A stretch of DNA of 50,359 nucleotides from positions 1 to 50,359 of the forward strand of contig NZ_JARUKY010000029.1 of the NCBI RefSeq assembly GCF_029688925.1. The letters are read 5' to 3'. Source of the stretch: Evansella sp. AB-P1. GTDB taxonomy: Bacteria > Bacillota > Bacilli > Bacillales > Salisediminibacteriaceae. Position 1 is the first letter of the stretch. The number at the start of each line of letters is the position of its first letter. This document shows, piece after piece, positions 16,145 through 24,688 of the stretch. The notes beneath the pieces are model-generated. The model did not search any database, had not been told where the DNA came from, and saw only the letters and a program-made list of their open reading frames with translations. A program made the translations under genes and the position numbers.

Positions 16145-16993
16145 TTAGATGTTTCTTTCATTTTTTAACAAGAATTTAGTAAATTGATTCATAACTCTTC
16201 CATGAATCCAGCCTTGTGTCATTCGGTATATATACCAAGGCAAAGCTGGCTTGAAGTGGACTAAACAGGTGTATACGTTATTGTTATGTAATGATCGAAC
16301 AAACCAAAAGCGGCCAACAGGCTCTTGTTTCTTCGCTTCCTTATTTAAAAATCCACCTTTAATTACTAACTCGGCTATGTCATGGTGGTTTTCTAGCTGT
16401 TTATTATATTCTAAAATTAACAATGGCTGTTTTATTCCAAGAACATGAAATGAATAACTAGAATAACTTTTTTTTACGACAATCATTTTTTTTGTGAAAT
16501 GATGTAACCATTGAAAGTATTGTAAAACAAGGGCTTTCATCTCTATATCGGATGATAAATATATCTTTTGTACAGAAGTAACTGCGTGCTTTAGGTTGCT
16601 GGTACTAGATTGGAAATTATGTTTAGATATTTTAGTTGATGGATCTTCATTGTGTAAAGGGATAATAGTCCCGTCACGTAAATAATAGAGTGGTTTATTC
16701 AACAAAATCGAACTTCTTTGGAATATAATTCGTATACATTCAGAAACGTGTTTTTCTATTCCTTGGACCATTTGATCATTAGATAGCAACGGCTCATGAA
16801 GTATGATTTGATCATAGGAATGAAATAAAGATGAAATTGTCGTCCAATTGCATGGAATTGTATGCCTATTTATATGATTAGCTTCTCCTTTCAAAGTGAA
16901 AAAAGTATAGGAGTTTTCCTTTGTGATTGGAAGCTTAATTTTACAGAATTGTTCCTTTTGTAATGTAGTGATTATTGCTTTTTTTGAGGTCAT
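16145..16993 (-). CDS. Unrecognised 282-residue protein
   Basis: Soluble protein with no signal peptide, no convincing membrane segment and no catalytic motif I recognise. The C-terminal third (FWFVRSLHNNNVYTCLVHFK, then WYIYRMTQGWIHGRVM) is rich in aromatics and looks like a compact domain. The middle is Ser/Asn-rich. It is transcribed opposite to both neighbours. ATG 16993 is the first in-frame start, and no strong binding site is obvious. Lineage-restricted hypothetical protein. Confidence 0.6.
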   Translation of the reverse strand: MTSKKAIITTLQKEQFCKIKLPITKENSYTFFTLKGEANHINRHTIPCNWTTISSLFHSYDQIILHEPLLSNDQMVQGIEKHVSECIRIIFQRSSILLNKPLYYLRDGTIIPLHNEDPSTKISKHNFQSSTSNLKHAVTSVQKIYLSSDIEMKALVLQYFQWLHHFTKKMIVVKKSYSSYSFHVLGIKQPLLILEYNKQLENHHDIAELVIKGGFLNKEAKKQEPVGRFWFVRSLHNNNVYTCLVHFKPALPWYIYRMTQGWIHGRVMNQFTKFLLKNERNI

Positions 16994-17219
16994 CGTTTCT
17001 ATATCCTTTTCATCATACTTTTGACTACTATATCACGAAAAGAGTTTATGGGAAAAGAGATGTTGAATGGAAAAAGTTGAACTGGTAAATGATAGGAAGA
17101 ATAATAATTATACTTATTAGGAGTGAATCCGGTTATTTTCTTATAAGAGAAGGATTTAATCCTTATCATGAAGAATTGTAATAATTGAGCTTTTTTAAGG
17201 GTGTAATGGGAGGTATATA

Positions 17220-17732
17220 ATGAAAACTTTTAAACTATGTTCATTAGCAATATTATTCGATAATGAACAAGCTGAAGATGAGCTTCATTTAAAGGGTAAG
17301 GAAATTCCCATCGTAGATGGTTTAATTATTAATAAGGAAGAAGCAGAAAAAAACTGGCTTCTTGATGCTGTAGTGACGAAAGAATGGAAAGAGTTTTTTG
17401 AGGATTATTTAAAAGATAAACAGAAATTTATGGCGGAAGTAACAATTACAAAAAGAACGAATGATCCAGCTACTCTCGTTTGCAAAGTGAAATCCATAAA
17501 TGAATTGAAAAACCATTATAGCATCCATTTAGATGGAGTTCTTGTAGTAAAAAAAGATGATCTATCTGACATGTTATTAAGAAACTTAATTAAGGAAGGG
17601 TATAGTGGAGATGATCTTTTTAATGAGTTTAAACGTCGTAAAAAAGATCGAGGTCGAGCCATTCAAGGAATTTTAACAAATGCTTATGAACAGGTAAAGA
17701 AAAAGGGGTTTTATGATTCTGAGTCTTCCTAA
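17220..17732 (+). CDS. YwpF-like protein
   Basis: 170-residue soluble protein resembling the Bacillus YwpF family: MKTFKLCSLAILFD start, GLIINKEEAEKNWLLDA, a FMAEVTITKRTNDPA segment, and a Lys/Arg-rich helical end. The biochemical role of the family is not established. GGGAGG lies 6 nt before the ATG. It is a single-gene unit closed by a strong terminator that starts 3 nt after the stop codon. Confidence 0.6.
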   Translation: MKTFKLCSLAILFDNEQAEDELHLKGKEIPIVDGLIINKEEAEKNWLLDAVVTKEWKEFFEDYLKDKQKFMAEVTITKRTNDPATLVCKVKSINELKNHYSIHLDGVLVVKKDDLSDMLLRNLIKEGYSGDDLFNEFKRRKKDRGRAIQGILTNAYEQVKKKGFYDSESS

Positions 17733-17735
17733 TGG

Positions 17736-17768
17736 AAAAAGCGTCTTCATGGATGAAGACGTTTTTTT
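17736..17768 (+). terminator. Rho-independent terminator
   Basis: AAAAAGCGTCTTCAT pairs with ATGAAGACGTTTTTTT around a 2-nt loop. Confidence 0.9.
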
Positions 17769-17824
17769 GAATCAAATCTAGTTGGAACAAAGTAACAATA
17801 ATGGTTGAGAGGAGCCTTGTTGCT

Positions 17825-20800
17825 ATGAAAAAATTGAATGTTTCTACTGAAATTGAAATAGTAGAATATAAACCTGCTTATGCGAAAACGGTAGCAGATA
17901 TGTGGAACAAAAGTCGTGAAGGTTGGGGGGGCCATGCTGATATAAGAACAGAGGATCATGTGCTCATCCAAGAAGCGAATTCCACAAACCTTCATACATA
18001 TATTGCTTTAGCAGGGGAAGAAGCTGTCGGTTATTGTGGTCTCTCTGTGTATCGTGATGATGAAGGTGCTTTGTATATTCCTCTTTTAAATGTAAGGTCA
18101 GATTATCACGGAAAAAAGATTGGGAAGATGCTAGTCTTGACTGCATTAGCAGAAACAGTAAAATTAGGTTGGCCTAGACTAGACTTAAGAACTTGGCCAG
18201 GAAATACAAAGGCCGTACCTCTATATAAAAAGTGTGGTTTCTTTTGGGAAAATCGTGATGATTCTGTACATTTAATGAATTTTTTACCAATGGTATTAAA
18301 TACAGAGGCTTTTAATGAATTTTTTCAAATAGCAGATTGGTACCGGGATAGTGTTAGAGAAATTCTTGTTGAACCAGATGGTATAAAGGAAAATGATTTT
18401 GAGAGATATGAGTATAAATGGAAAAAGAACGATCGATTTTTAAATGTAGCAATTGAAAAAACGAGCCGTGGGATTTGTGCTGTGAAAAATGAAAAATTAT
18501 CTATTTCGATGGAGCTTGATTGTCATAAAGTAGTTTTTGGAAAAACATATCCTGTACGTATACATGTAGAAAATTATACGAATGAACCGATAGACATAAG
18601 ATTACAATGGTCCAATAATCGTAACATTACCTTTCGTATGGACGAAAAAATAATAGTAGAAACCAAGAACACAGTTGAGGGGACATTTACTGTTAAAACA
18701 GTTGATGAAGAGCAAAGCTCAAAGAAGACTCATCCATCTATTGTCGTATCATTAACCATAAATGGTAAGACCATGGAGTTAAAAACAGGAGTTTTACCAA
18801 TGGCTCCAGTGAAGTGTACAGGTCGGCTGACAGGGAATTTTAGCTCATTGAATAAAGAACAAACTGCCTATTTAGAGTTAGAGAACAACTGTTCTTCTCC
18901 TGTGGTTGTAAGGTTTACTGTTCCTACATCAGACGAAGTAGAATTTAAGAAAGAAAATTGGACGGTTTCGTTAAAGAAAAAGGAACGATTTACTATCTCT
19001 CTACCTCATGTTATCCGTAAAAGCATCTTTTTTAACAAAACTATTGAGATGCTTGTTGAAGGGGAAGAAGGAGAAATTATCCAGTATGATCAGCAGGTTA
19101 CTTTTCCTTTTAATACAATAGGAAGTAAACTATTTGGTGAGGATCAGTCTTATTATCATTTGTTTAGCGGTATGGTACATGTGGCACTAAATAAAGAAAA
19201 TAACGAATTGCTGTATGAACGAGGACGACAGAATAAGAGTCATTATAGCTTTTTTTATCCAAAGCTAGGAAAGCCGTACTCTGAAGAGTTTTCTATAAAG
19301 AAACCAGAAAACGTTTCGTTTTTAACTAGTAATGATAGTATTGGGATGAAGCTCACTTATTTATCTCAAGATTTTCCAAACGTGATTCTCCATCGAATCA
19401 TTGAATTAACTGGTGAAGGATTAATGACACAGCATTATTTGTTAGAGAATAAAAGTGAAAGAGTAGTAGAGGATATTCGTTTAAATCATTCCTTTACCTT
19501 TCCTTTAGCAGATACGTATATTCCATATGATAATCAAGTTGTCCATAGTAAAGGAACACTTAATCATGAAGTGTCAGTGTGGGATGAAAAAAGGGTTTCA
19601 GAGAACTGGTTCTTTTCTATGAATAATAACATCCAAGCAGCTATTATTTGGGAAGGGGATGCACCGGTTCATTTTCACCATTGGCACGACCATTATTTTG
19701 AATTACATTGGGGGAAAATTGAACCTAAATCCATAGTTTCTTCTAGTAAGCTATGGTTTGGACAACAGATTTTTGCCTCCGTTGATGAAGTACGGGAATT
19801 TGCAAATCAAAAAAAAGATCGTCAATTAACATTACCTGTTGAAGCTTATTCCTTTCAAACAAAAAACGGTTCACCTATTGTAGATGGGGAAGCAGTCGTT
19901 TCTTTCCGACGTATGGTACAAAAAAATGTAGAGGTGAATCTTGAAGTGTCTGTTCCTTCTATAGAAGGAGATGAACGAATACATTCTATTAGTCGTACGG
20001 ATTCAGATAATTGGTCCTATTGGGATGTTCCTGTTACTCTTGAAAAAGATCGGTTAATAACACCTATTTATTTACATGGAACGTTGTCTTCTCAACGGTT
20101 AAATAAACGGTTACTGTTGTTCCAAGGAAACCATTCTCATGTAGAAAGGAAGATAGAGGTTGTGAATGGACACCGTTCATACGAATTAAATAATGGTGCT
20201 TTCTCTTTAAAAGCAGCCCCTAGTTTTTTTCCTGGATTTTACTCACTTGTAGATGGTGAAACAGAATGGCTCGATACATCTTTTCCTACTCCACAACCGA
20301 AGGCATGGTGGAATCCTTGGGTCGGTGGCCTTAGCTTTGGAATTTCTTACTTACTTCAACGAAAAATGATTGTTCTTCCTTCTGAGGCGCAATTTGTATC
20401 GGTAAAGGATCAATTTGGGGAAAGTTGGACTGGTATTAAAATAACAACGACTATCAATGATCACCCTAAGTACGAAGGAGTTGTGTTTCATCAATATGCT
20501 GTTACACGTCCTGGGTTACCTGTTTTAGCTGTTTTTACATGTATTGAACAAAAAATAGGTTTTCACTTTTATGGCACTGTTCAAAATATGTATTTTAATG
20601 CGTCACTTGGGGAAAATCAGGGAGACACGACCCTTTGCTTTGAACCGGGGGATGCGGGAGTAGAACGATTACAGCATCATCATCATGAAACGGAGCTATA
20701 TAACCTTAAGAGTATTATAGTGGAGAGAAAAGGAATAGAAAATAAGCTACATTTTATTCCTAATACAATGATTGAGGATTTAACAGCTTATATGAGACAA

Positions 20801-20950
20801 GAAATCATTTGGGCTTTTTCCGAACAGCCCCTTTATACGAAAACAGGGGAGTCTGAAGTGGTCGATCCTCATTTCTTTGTTTTTTCTAAAGAAGCATATA
20901 CAATAGGTGACTTTAAAGAGCTTCGTTCGTTACGATTTACTTTATCGTAA
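17825..20950 (+). CDS. GNAT acetyltransferase fused to a large beta-rich region
   Basis: 1041-residue protein. Residues 1 to about 157 form a GNAT N-acetyltransferase, with core strands IPLLNVRSDYHG, the acetyl-CoA loop HGKKIG (G96 and G100), and the late NTKAVPLYKKCGF. The remaining ~880 residues are beta-strand rich, with repeated aromatic segments (AWWNPWVGGLSFGISYLLQ, HFHHWHDHYFELHWG, a run of four His). They look like stacked beta-sandwich domains such as those in sugar- or wall-binding proteins, but no glycosidase motif is certain. There is no signal peptide, so it should be cytoplasmic. ATG 17825 gives the clean GNAT start; GAGGAG is about 12 nt upstream. The acceptor substrate is unknown. 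Confidence 0.75.
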   Translation: MKKLNVSTEIEIVEYKPAYAKTVADMWNKSREGWGGHADIRTEDHVLIQEANSTNLHTYIALAGEEAVGYCGLSVYRDDEGALYIPLLNVRSDYHGKKIGKMLVLTALAETVKLGWPRLDLRTWPGNTKAVPLYKKCGFFWENRDDSVHLMNFLPMVLNTEAFNEFFQIADWYRDSVREILVEPDGIKENDFERYEYKWKKNDRFLNVAIEKTSRGICAVKNEKLSISMELDCHKVVFGKTYPVRIHVENYTNEPIDIRLQWSNNRNITFRMDEKIIVETKNTVEGTFTVKTVDEEQSSKKTHPSIVVSLTINGKTMELKTGVLPMAPVKCTGRLTGNFSSLNKEQTAYLELENNCSSPVVVRFTVPTSDEVEFKKENWTVSLKKKERFTISLPHVIRKSIFFNKTIEMLVEGEEGEIIQYDQQVTFPFNTIGSKLFGEDQSYYHLFSGMVHVALNKENNELLYERGRQNKSHYSFFYPKLGKPYSEEFSIKKPENVSFLTSNDSIGMKLTYLSQDFPNVILHRIIELTGEGLMTQHYLLENKSERVVEDIRLNHSFTFPLADTYIPYDNQVVHSKGTLNHEVSVWDEKRVSENWFFSMNNNIQAAIIWEGDAPVHFHHWHDHYFELHWGKIEPKSIVSSSKLWFGQQIFASVDEVREFANQKKDRQLTLPVEAYSFQTKNGSPIVDGEAVVSFRRMVQKNVEVNLEVSVPSIEGDERIHSISRTDSDNWSYWDVPVTLEKDRLITPIYLHGTLSSQRLNKRLLLFQGNHSHVERKIEVVNGHRSYELNNGAFSLKAAPSFFPGFYSLVDGETEWLDTSFPTPQPKAWWNPWVGGLSFGISYLLQRKMIVLPSEAQFVSVKDQFGESWTGIKITTTINDHPKYEGVVFHQYAVTRPGLPVLAVFTCIEQKIGFHFYGTVQNMYFNASLGENQGDTTLCFEPGDAGVERLQHHHHETELYNLKSIIVERKGIENKLHFIPNTMIEDLTAYMRQEIIWAFSEQPLYTKTGESEVVDPHFFVFSKEAYTIGDFKELRSLRFTLS

Positions 20951-21104
20951 TGCTTGCATGTTCTTGCACTATGACTGACGTAATTTAATCAACGGTTCTA
21001 TTTTCAGGGTAGACCTCTCATGCAAGGTGAATTTGCACCATGGAGGATGAAAATGTTCTTTCTAAAGTATACTACCTTCCCGCAATTCCAATCTAATACT
21101 GTTT

Positions 21105-21217
21105 GCGGGAAGAATATAGGCTTCATTCATCCCGCATTTGTGATTTTCCACCGATTGCGGGAAGAATATAGACTTCATTCATCCCGCATTTATGTTTTTC
21201 CACCGTTTGCGGGAATG
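21105..21217 (+). repeat. 52-bp-period hairpin repeats
   Basis: The motif GCGGGAAGAATATAG starts at 21105 and again at 21157, and GCGGGAA returns at 21209, giving an exact period of 52 bp with few mismatches. Within each unit GCGGGA pairs with TCCCGC about 25 nt later. The same unit with the same spacing recurs at 43436-43494. Confidence 0.85.
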
Positions 21218-21248
21218 GAGGATGAAAATTATTTTTATCCAGTTTGAA

Positions 21249-21360
21249 TGAGTGGAATCCCACGAGACTCCTGCGGAAGAACGAGCTAGACGAGACACCG
21301 CAGGGAGTGGAACGACCGAGGAGGCTTGGCAGGTCGTCCGGGAAAGCGAAGTGGGGTGTA
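21249..21360 (+). repeat. GC-rich structured core sequence
   Basis: About 110 bp, markedly richer in GC than its surroundings. It includes GACTCCTGCGG paired with CCGCAGGGAGT, and ACGACC paired with GGTCGT. The pattern (ACTCCTGCGG, GAGGAGGCTTGGC, GGGAAAGCGAAG) is, from memory, a common intergenic repeat of Bacillaceae genomes. It is related to the cores at 9.5 and 25.6 kb (ACGACTCCA, GTGGAGGCTGA, GCCCG). Confidence 0.65.
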
Positions 21361-21554
21361 ACGAATGATTAACTTAACCTTTAGTTGTTAATACTAATAA
21401 GTTCGACAGCAGCAATTTTCAGGGTAGACTTCTCATGCAAGGTGAATTTGCACCATGGAGGATGAAAATGATTTTAATCCAATTGGAACGAATGATTAAC
21501 TTATCCTTTAGTTGTTAACACTGATAAGTTCGATAACAGCTATTTTCAGGGTAG
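21360..21554 (+). repeat. Imperfect direct duplication of ~68 bp
   Basis: 21360-21427 and 21487-21554 are near-identical (shared AACGAATGATTAACTTA, CCTTTAGTTGTTAA and CAGGGTAG), offset by 127 bp. Each copy ends at the beginning of a shared box. Confidence 0.8.
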
Positions 21555-21577
21555 CCACAAGAAAGGGAGGTGTAGAA

Positions 21578-22435
21578 TTGAAAATAATTGATGCTCATGT
21601 ACATTTGTCTCACATCCATTCTTTTCACCATACTGCAAAAAATCTTTCGCACGTTGACTATTCTGTTCGTGGTTTAAAGAAAGAAATGGATGAAAATAAT
21701 ATTGTCCTTAGTATTGGTATGGGGTTACGAGAAATTGAAGGAGGAGGTGGCTTTCCTGATGATAAGCCTCCTACTCCTATGGGTTTGGATTTAGTAAAAA
21801 CAGAGGAGCCTAACATCGTATATTGTGCCGGAGTCAATCCTTATCGTCTAGGGACAACGGAGCTTCTACATTTAGAGAAAGAGTTGCTAAAGCCCGATGT
21901 TGTAGGGATTAAAATATATTTAGGATACTATCCTTTTTATGCGTATGACAAGGTGTATGAACCTGTTTACGAATTGGCCAAAGCATATCAAGTTCCTGTT
22001 GTTTTTCATACAGGGGATACATATTCAGAACGGGGCTTATTAAAATATTCTCATCCTTTAACATTAGATGAGGTGGCAGTATTTCACAGAGATGTTACAT
22101 TTGTGATGGCCCATTTCGGTGATCCGTGGATGATTGATGCTGCAGAGGTTGTTTATAAAAATCGTAATATGTTTGCGGATTTATCCGGGTTAATTGTAGG
22201 GGATGATCGTGAAGTTAATCGAATCATGAACACACCGCACTTTTTTGATCACTTAAAGCATGCCATTGCTTTTTGTGATCATTACGATAAATTTTTATTT
22301 GGAACAGATTGGCCACTCGTTTCCATTAGCCCTTATATTAAATTTGTTAAACGTTATATGCCACCTGCCTCATGGGATGATGTCTTTTATAACACAGCAA
22401 TTCATGTGTTTCCAAAAATCAAAAGATTTATTTAA
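21578..22435 (+). CDS. Amidohydrolase-family (TIM-barrel) protein
   Basis: 285-residue metal-dependent hydrolase of the amidohydrolase-2 type. The HxH metal motif (DAHVHLS) is at residues 5-11, then VVFHTGDTY, FVMAHFGDP and a late FLFGTDWP, the usual metal- and substrate-binding order for this barrel. Relatives hydrolyse or decarboxylate small cyclic or amide compounds; the substrate here is not evident. The TTG at 21578 is chosen because AAAGGGAGGTG is ideally spaced. The frame continues upstream only through the repeat cluster, which ends about 20 nt before the start. Confidence 0.8.
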   Translation: MKIIDAHVHLSHIHSFHHTAKNLSHVDYSVRGLKKEMDENNIVLSIGMGLREIEGGGGFPDDKPPTPMGLDLVKTEEPNIVYCAGVNPYRLGTTELLHLEKELLKPDVVGIKIYLGYYPFYAYDKVYEPVYELAKAYQVPVVFHTGDTYSERGLLKYSHPLTLDEVAVFHRDVTFVMAHFGDPWMIDAAEVVYKNRNMFADLSGLIVGDDREVNRIMNTPHFFDHLKHAIAFCDHYDKFLFGTDWPLVSISPYIKFVKRYMPPASWDDVFYNTAIHVFPKIKRFI

Positions 22436-22445
22436 TAGAATAGAT

Positions 22446-22474
22446 AGAAGCAATCGTTGTGGAGGATTGCTTCT
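22446..22474. terminator. Terminator between convergent genes
   Basis: AGAAGCAATC pairs perfectly with GATTGCTTCT over a 9-nt loop. It touches the last base of the minus-strand gene. Confidence 0.7.
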
Positions 22475-22851
22475 TATGAAGTTGTTTTGTTTTCCTGTCT
22501 TGCACCAGTGAATAATTGTGCAATTTGATGGCTTACTTGATTTCTTAAATGAGCATTTAAATACTTTGCAGTTAGTACATATCCACGAAAGAAAAGGGTG
22601 TACTCAGAAAAGGTGTCATCATGATCGTTTAATTGTACTTTCAAGCCTAGTTTTTTCATGTTAGCCTTTGTTTCATAAAGTTCTTTGCTAAGTTTGGAAA
22701 GAGACTGCTCTAGTAAACGGATATACGGATCTTTCAGCTTTACAGGGGACTGATTTATTTTCACAAGATCCTTTTCTAACACTTTACGGGCCAACTCCAA
22801 TAAGATGTAGGATTCACTTAAGCGTTCTTCTTCAGGGGTGAGTTTGGCCAT
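22474..22851 (-). CDS. Small helical protein, YhjD-like
   Basis: 125-residue soluble, helical protein. The run LKDPYIRLLEQSLSKLSKEL, the following KKLGLKVQLNDHDDTFSEYT and the HLRNQ near the end resemble the Bacillus YhjD family, whose function is not known. ATG 22851 follows GGAG with a spacer of about 11 nt; the longer frame to 22989 runs through AT-rich DNA with no binding site. Confidence 0.6.
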   Translation of the reverse strand: MAKLTPEEERLSESYILLELARKVLEKDLVKINQSPVKLKDPYIRLLEQSLSKLSKELYETKANMKKLGLKVQLNDHDDTFSEYTLFFRGYVLTAKYLNAHLRNQVSHQIAQLFTGARQENKTTS

Positions 22852-22987
22852 ATGATTTATCACTCCTTTTTGTTTTGGCTTTTCTAGTGGGATGTAACGA
22901 ATATATATATAGTATATGCAAAAAATAAACAGAACATGTGTTCTATTTCTATATTTTACTCTATAAAAAAAAATAGTCAAGAAAAAC

Positions 22988-23024
22988 ACAAAAGATTCAG
23001 GAACCTGGTTCCTGAATCTTTTGT
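22988..23024 (-). terminator. Strong palindromic terminator of scdA
   Basis: An 18-bp perfect inverted repeat (ACAAAAGATTCAGGAACC and its complement) around a single T. Read on the minus strand it is followed by GTTTTTCTTGAC, so it terminates scdA. Confidence 0.8.
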
Positions 23025-23031
23025 GAACGTG

Positions 23032-23742
23032 TTAGCCTTCTTCCGTGAGGCGTGGGAACATGATGTTATTTTCTAGATGTACGTGCTGGAACATATCTGA
23101 TTCTAGCTCTTCTAAACGTTTATAGGTCATTCGATAGGTTGTACAAGCGCCGTAAGGTAATGTAAAATCAGAAGTGACTTCTCTAATTTTTTTTAGGAGA
23201 GAACCTGCTTCTTCATGCTCAGATTCAAGCTCGTGAATACGGTTTGTTGCAAGGTTTCGTTCTTCTTGAACTGGATTAGCTTCATATTGACGAATGGCTG
23301 GAAAAACAACCTGTTCTTCTTTTATCATGTGCTGTTCTAATTCTGTTTTTAAGTCATGGAAGAGACGATGAAGATCAGCCAGTTCAGGGTGAGATGTACC
23401 GTGAACGCGGAAGATCTTAGTGACATAGAAGCTCAGGTCTGGCAATTCCTCTACAAGATAGCCGTGATGACGATGGAGGATATGATCAATTAAAGTAGAA
23501 TAAGACTCTGTTGCCCAATCTTGATCGTCAAGAGATTTCATATTGCTAGCATCATCAAAAAGGGATTGTAACTGACTTAAGATAACACTTTCGTCTAACC
23601 CTTTTTCTGTAATTGCTTCATGAATAGGTCGGTTTCCTCCACAGCAAAAGTCAATTTTATGTTGTTTAAATAGTTCATCAGAACGTGGCACTCGAATAAC
23701 GATATCTCGTACTTTTGTGTCACGGTTAAAAACAGTTTCCAT
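23032..23742 (-). CDS. scdA: Iron-sulfur cluster repair di-iron protein (ScdA/RIC)
   Basis: 236-residue repair-of-iron-centres protein. The N-terminal ScdA_N (DUF542) domain carries the Cys pair in KIDFCCGGNRPI. The hemerythrin-like domain supplies the di-iron ligands in HRHHGYLVEE, HPELADLHRLFHDL, EQHMIKEEQVVFP, HELESEHEEAG and QHVHLENNIMFP. Such proteins restore Fe-S clusters damaged by nitric oxide or oxidants. A strong binding site (GGGAGG) precedes the ATG. An Fnr-like palindrome lies about 42 bp before the likely transcription start, consistent with induction under low oxygen or NO. Confidence 0.93.
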   Translation of the reverse strand: METVFNRDTKVRDIVIRVPRSDELFKQHKIDFCCGGNRPIHEAITEKGLDESVILSQLQSLFDDASNMKSLDDQDWATESYSTLIDHILHRHHGYLVEELPDLSFYVTKIFRVHGTSHPELADLHRLFHDLKTELEQHMIKEEQVVFPAIRQYEANPVQEERNLATNRIHELESEHEEAGSLLKKIREVTSDFTLPYGACTTYRMTYKRLEELESDMFQHVHLENNIMFPRLTEEG

Positions 23743-23773
23743 TATATTTCCTCCCTTTAATTATGTTATCTTT

Positions 23774-23817
23774 ATGATACGATACAGTGGAATGGGCTGT
23801 CGGTGATATGAGTCACC
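23774..23817 (-). promoter_or_regulatory. Fnr-like operator and -10 box of scdA
   Basis: GGTGA-N6-TCACC at 23802-23817 resembles the Fnr/CRP-family site TGTGA-N6-TCACA. On the minus strand a TATCAT -10 box (23779-23774) places the start near 23767, so the palindrome is centred about -42, the class II activator position. The palindrome is symmetric but departs from consensus at the outer base of each half. Confidence 0.5.
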
Positions 23818-23855
23818 AAAAGAGGATAAAGAAAAAATGATAGGAGTAGAGAGAA

Positions 23856-24629
23856 ATGATGAAAAGGGCTTTCATGTATTTACTAGTAAGTGTTGTTTTA
23901 TTGTTAACAGCTTGTGGTACAGGTGACAATGGAGTAAATGAAAGTAATGATGTAGACGGAGAGAATGGAGTAAATGAAGACTTAGAAGCGAATGAAGGTA
24001 ATGCTGTAGGGGAATTTCAGGGTGAACTTCCTCAATTTAATGAAGAAGTAGCTGAAAATGAAAGAGAAGCGATTATACATACGAATATGGGGGACATTCA
24101 TTTAAAGTTTTTCCCAGAGTATGCACCAAAGGCAGTTGAGAACTTTCTCACCTTAAGTGAAGAAGGCTATTATGATGGTGTTATCTTTCACCGAATTATG
24201 GAAAACTTTATGATTCAAAGTGGTGATCCTGAAGGAACAGGAAGTGGCGGGGAAAGTATATATGGTGCCCCTTTTGAAGATGAATTTACACCAAATTTAG
24301 CACACTTTCGTGGAGCACTTTCCATGGCTAACCCTGGTCGTCCAGATACCAATTCAAGTCAATTCTTTATTGTTCAGGCAGATAATGAAGGATTTAGTGA
24401 AGAATACATTGCTGCGATAGAGGCGCAATATAACCTTGATTTCCCAGAAGAAACAGTTGAAAAGTATTTCGAGGTAGGAGGAACGCCTCACTTAGATTTT
24501 TCACACACCGTATTTGGACATGTCATTGATGGTATGGATGTTGTGGATGCAATAGCTCAAGTACAAACGGATGGAAATAATCGACCAGTGGAAGAAGTCA
24601 TTATTGAACGTATTGATGTAATTAAATAA
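23856..24629 (+). CDS. Cyclophilin-type peptidyl-prolyl isomerase lipoprotein
   Basis: 257-residue lipoprotein with lipobox LTAC (Cys20), an Asp/Glu/Asn-rich linker of about 45 residues, then a cyclophilin domain. Active-site segments are GVIFHRIMENFMIQSGDPEG, FRGALSMANPG, SSQFFIVQ and the later FGHVIDGMDVVD. It should catalyse proline isomerisation of exported proteins on the outer face of the membrane. TAGGAG is 9 nt before the ATG at 23856; an ATG at 23859 is equally possible. It is divergent from scdA and has its own terminator. Confidence 0.9.
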   Translation: MMKRAFMYLLVSVVLLLTACGTGDNGVNESNDVDGENGVNEDLEANEGNAVGEFQGELPQFNEEVAENEREAIIHTNMGDIHLKFFPEYAPKAVENFLTLSEEGYYDGVIFHRIMENFMIQSGDPEGTGSGGESIYGAPFEDEFTPNLAHFRGALSMANPGRPDTNSSQFFIVQADNEGFSEEYIAAIEAQYNLDFPEETVEKYFEVGGTPHLDFSHTVFGHVIDGMDVVDAIAQVQTDGNNRPVEEVIIERIDVIK

Positions 24630-24638
24630 ACTCCATGC

Positions 24639-24670
24639 AAAAAGCAGAGACATTAATGTCTCTGCTTTTT
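24639..24670. terminator. Bidirectional terminator
   Basis: AAAAAGCAGAGACATT and its exact complement AATGTCTCTGCTTTTT are contiguous, so the loop must open from the central bases. It lies between convergent genes. Confidence 0.8.
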
Positions 24671-24688
24671 ATGTACGTTTCTTTTCTG

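Larger units (their letters stand above)
21001..21556 (+). repeat. Composite structured repeat cluster, copy 2
   Basis: About 556 bp of repeats between the GNAT gene and the amidohydrolase. Complete shared boxes lie at 21001-21054 and 21416-21469, and a truncated one (TTTTCAGGGTAGCC) at 21543-21556. Each complete box begins TTTTCAGGGTAGAC, contains a TGCAA/TTGCA hairpin and ends GGATGAAAAT, so its ends are inverted (ATTTTCA/TGAAAAT). Between the boxes are a 52-bp-period hairpin array and a GC-rich core. An in-frame reading through the array gives no protein-like sequence. Confidence 0.8.

Noticed and set aside
21101-21247. ORF-like frame through the 52-bp repeats and possible CRISPR-like array
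   Set aside because: The frame simply reads hairpin repeats and has no protein character. The array has only two to three units with no unique spacers and no cas genes nearby.
22474-22989. Upstream extension of the YhjD-like gene to 22989
   Set aside because: The extra residues are translated from AT-rich promoter DNA next to the scdA terminator, and the internal ATG has its own binding site.
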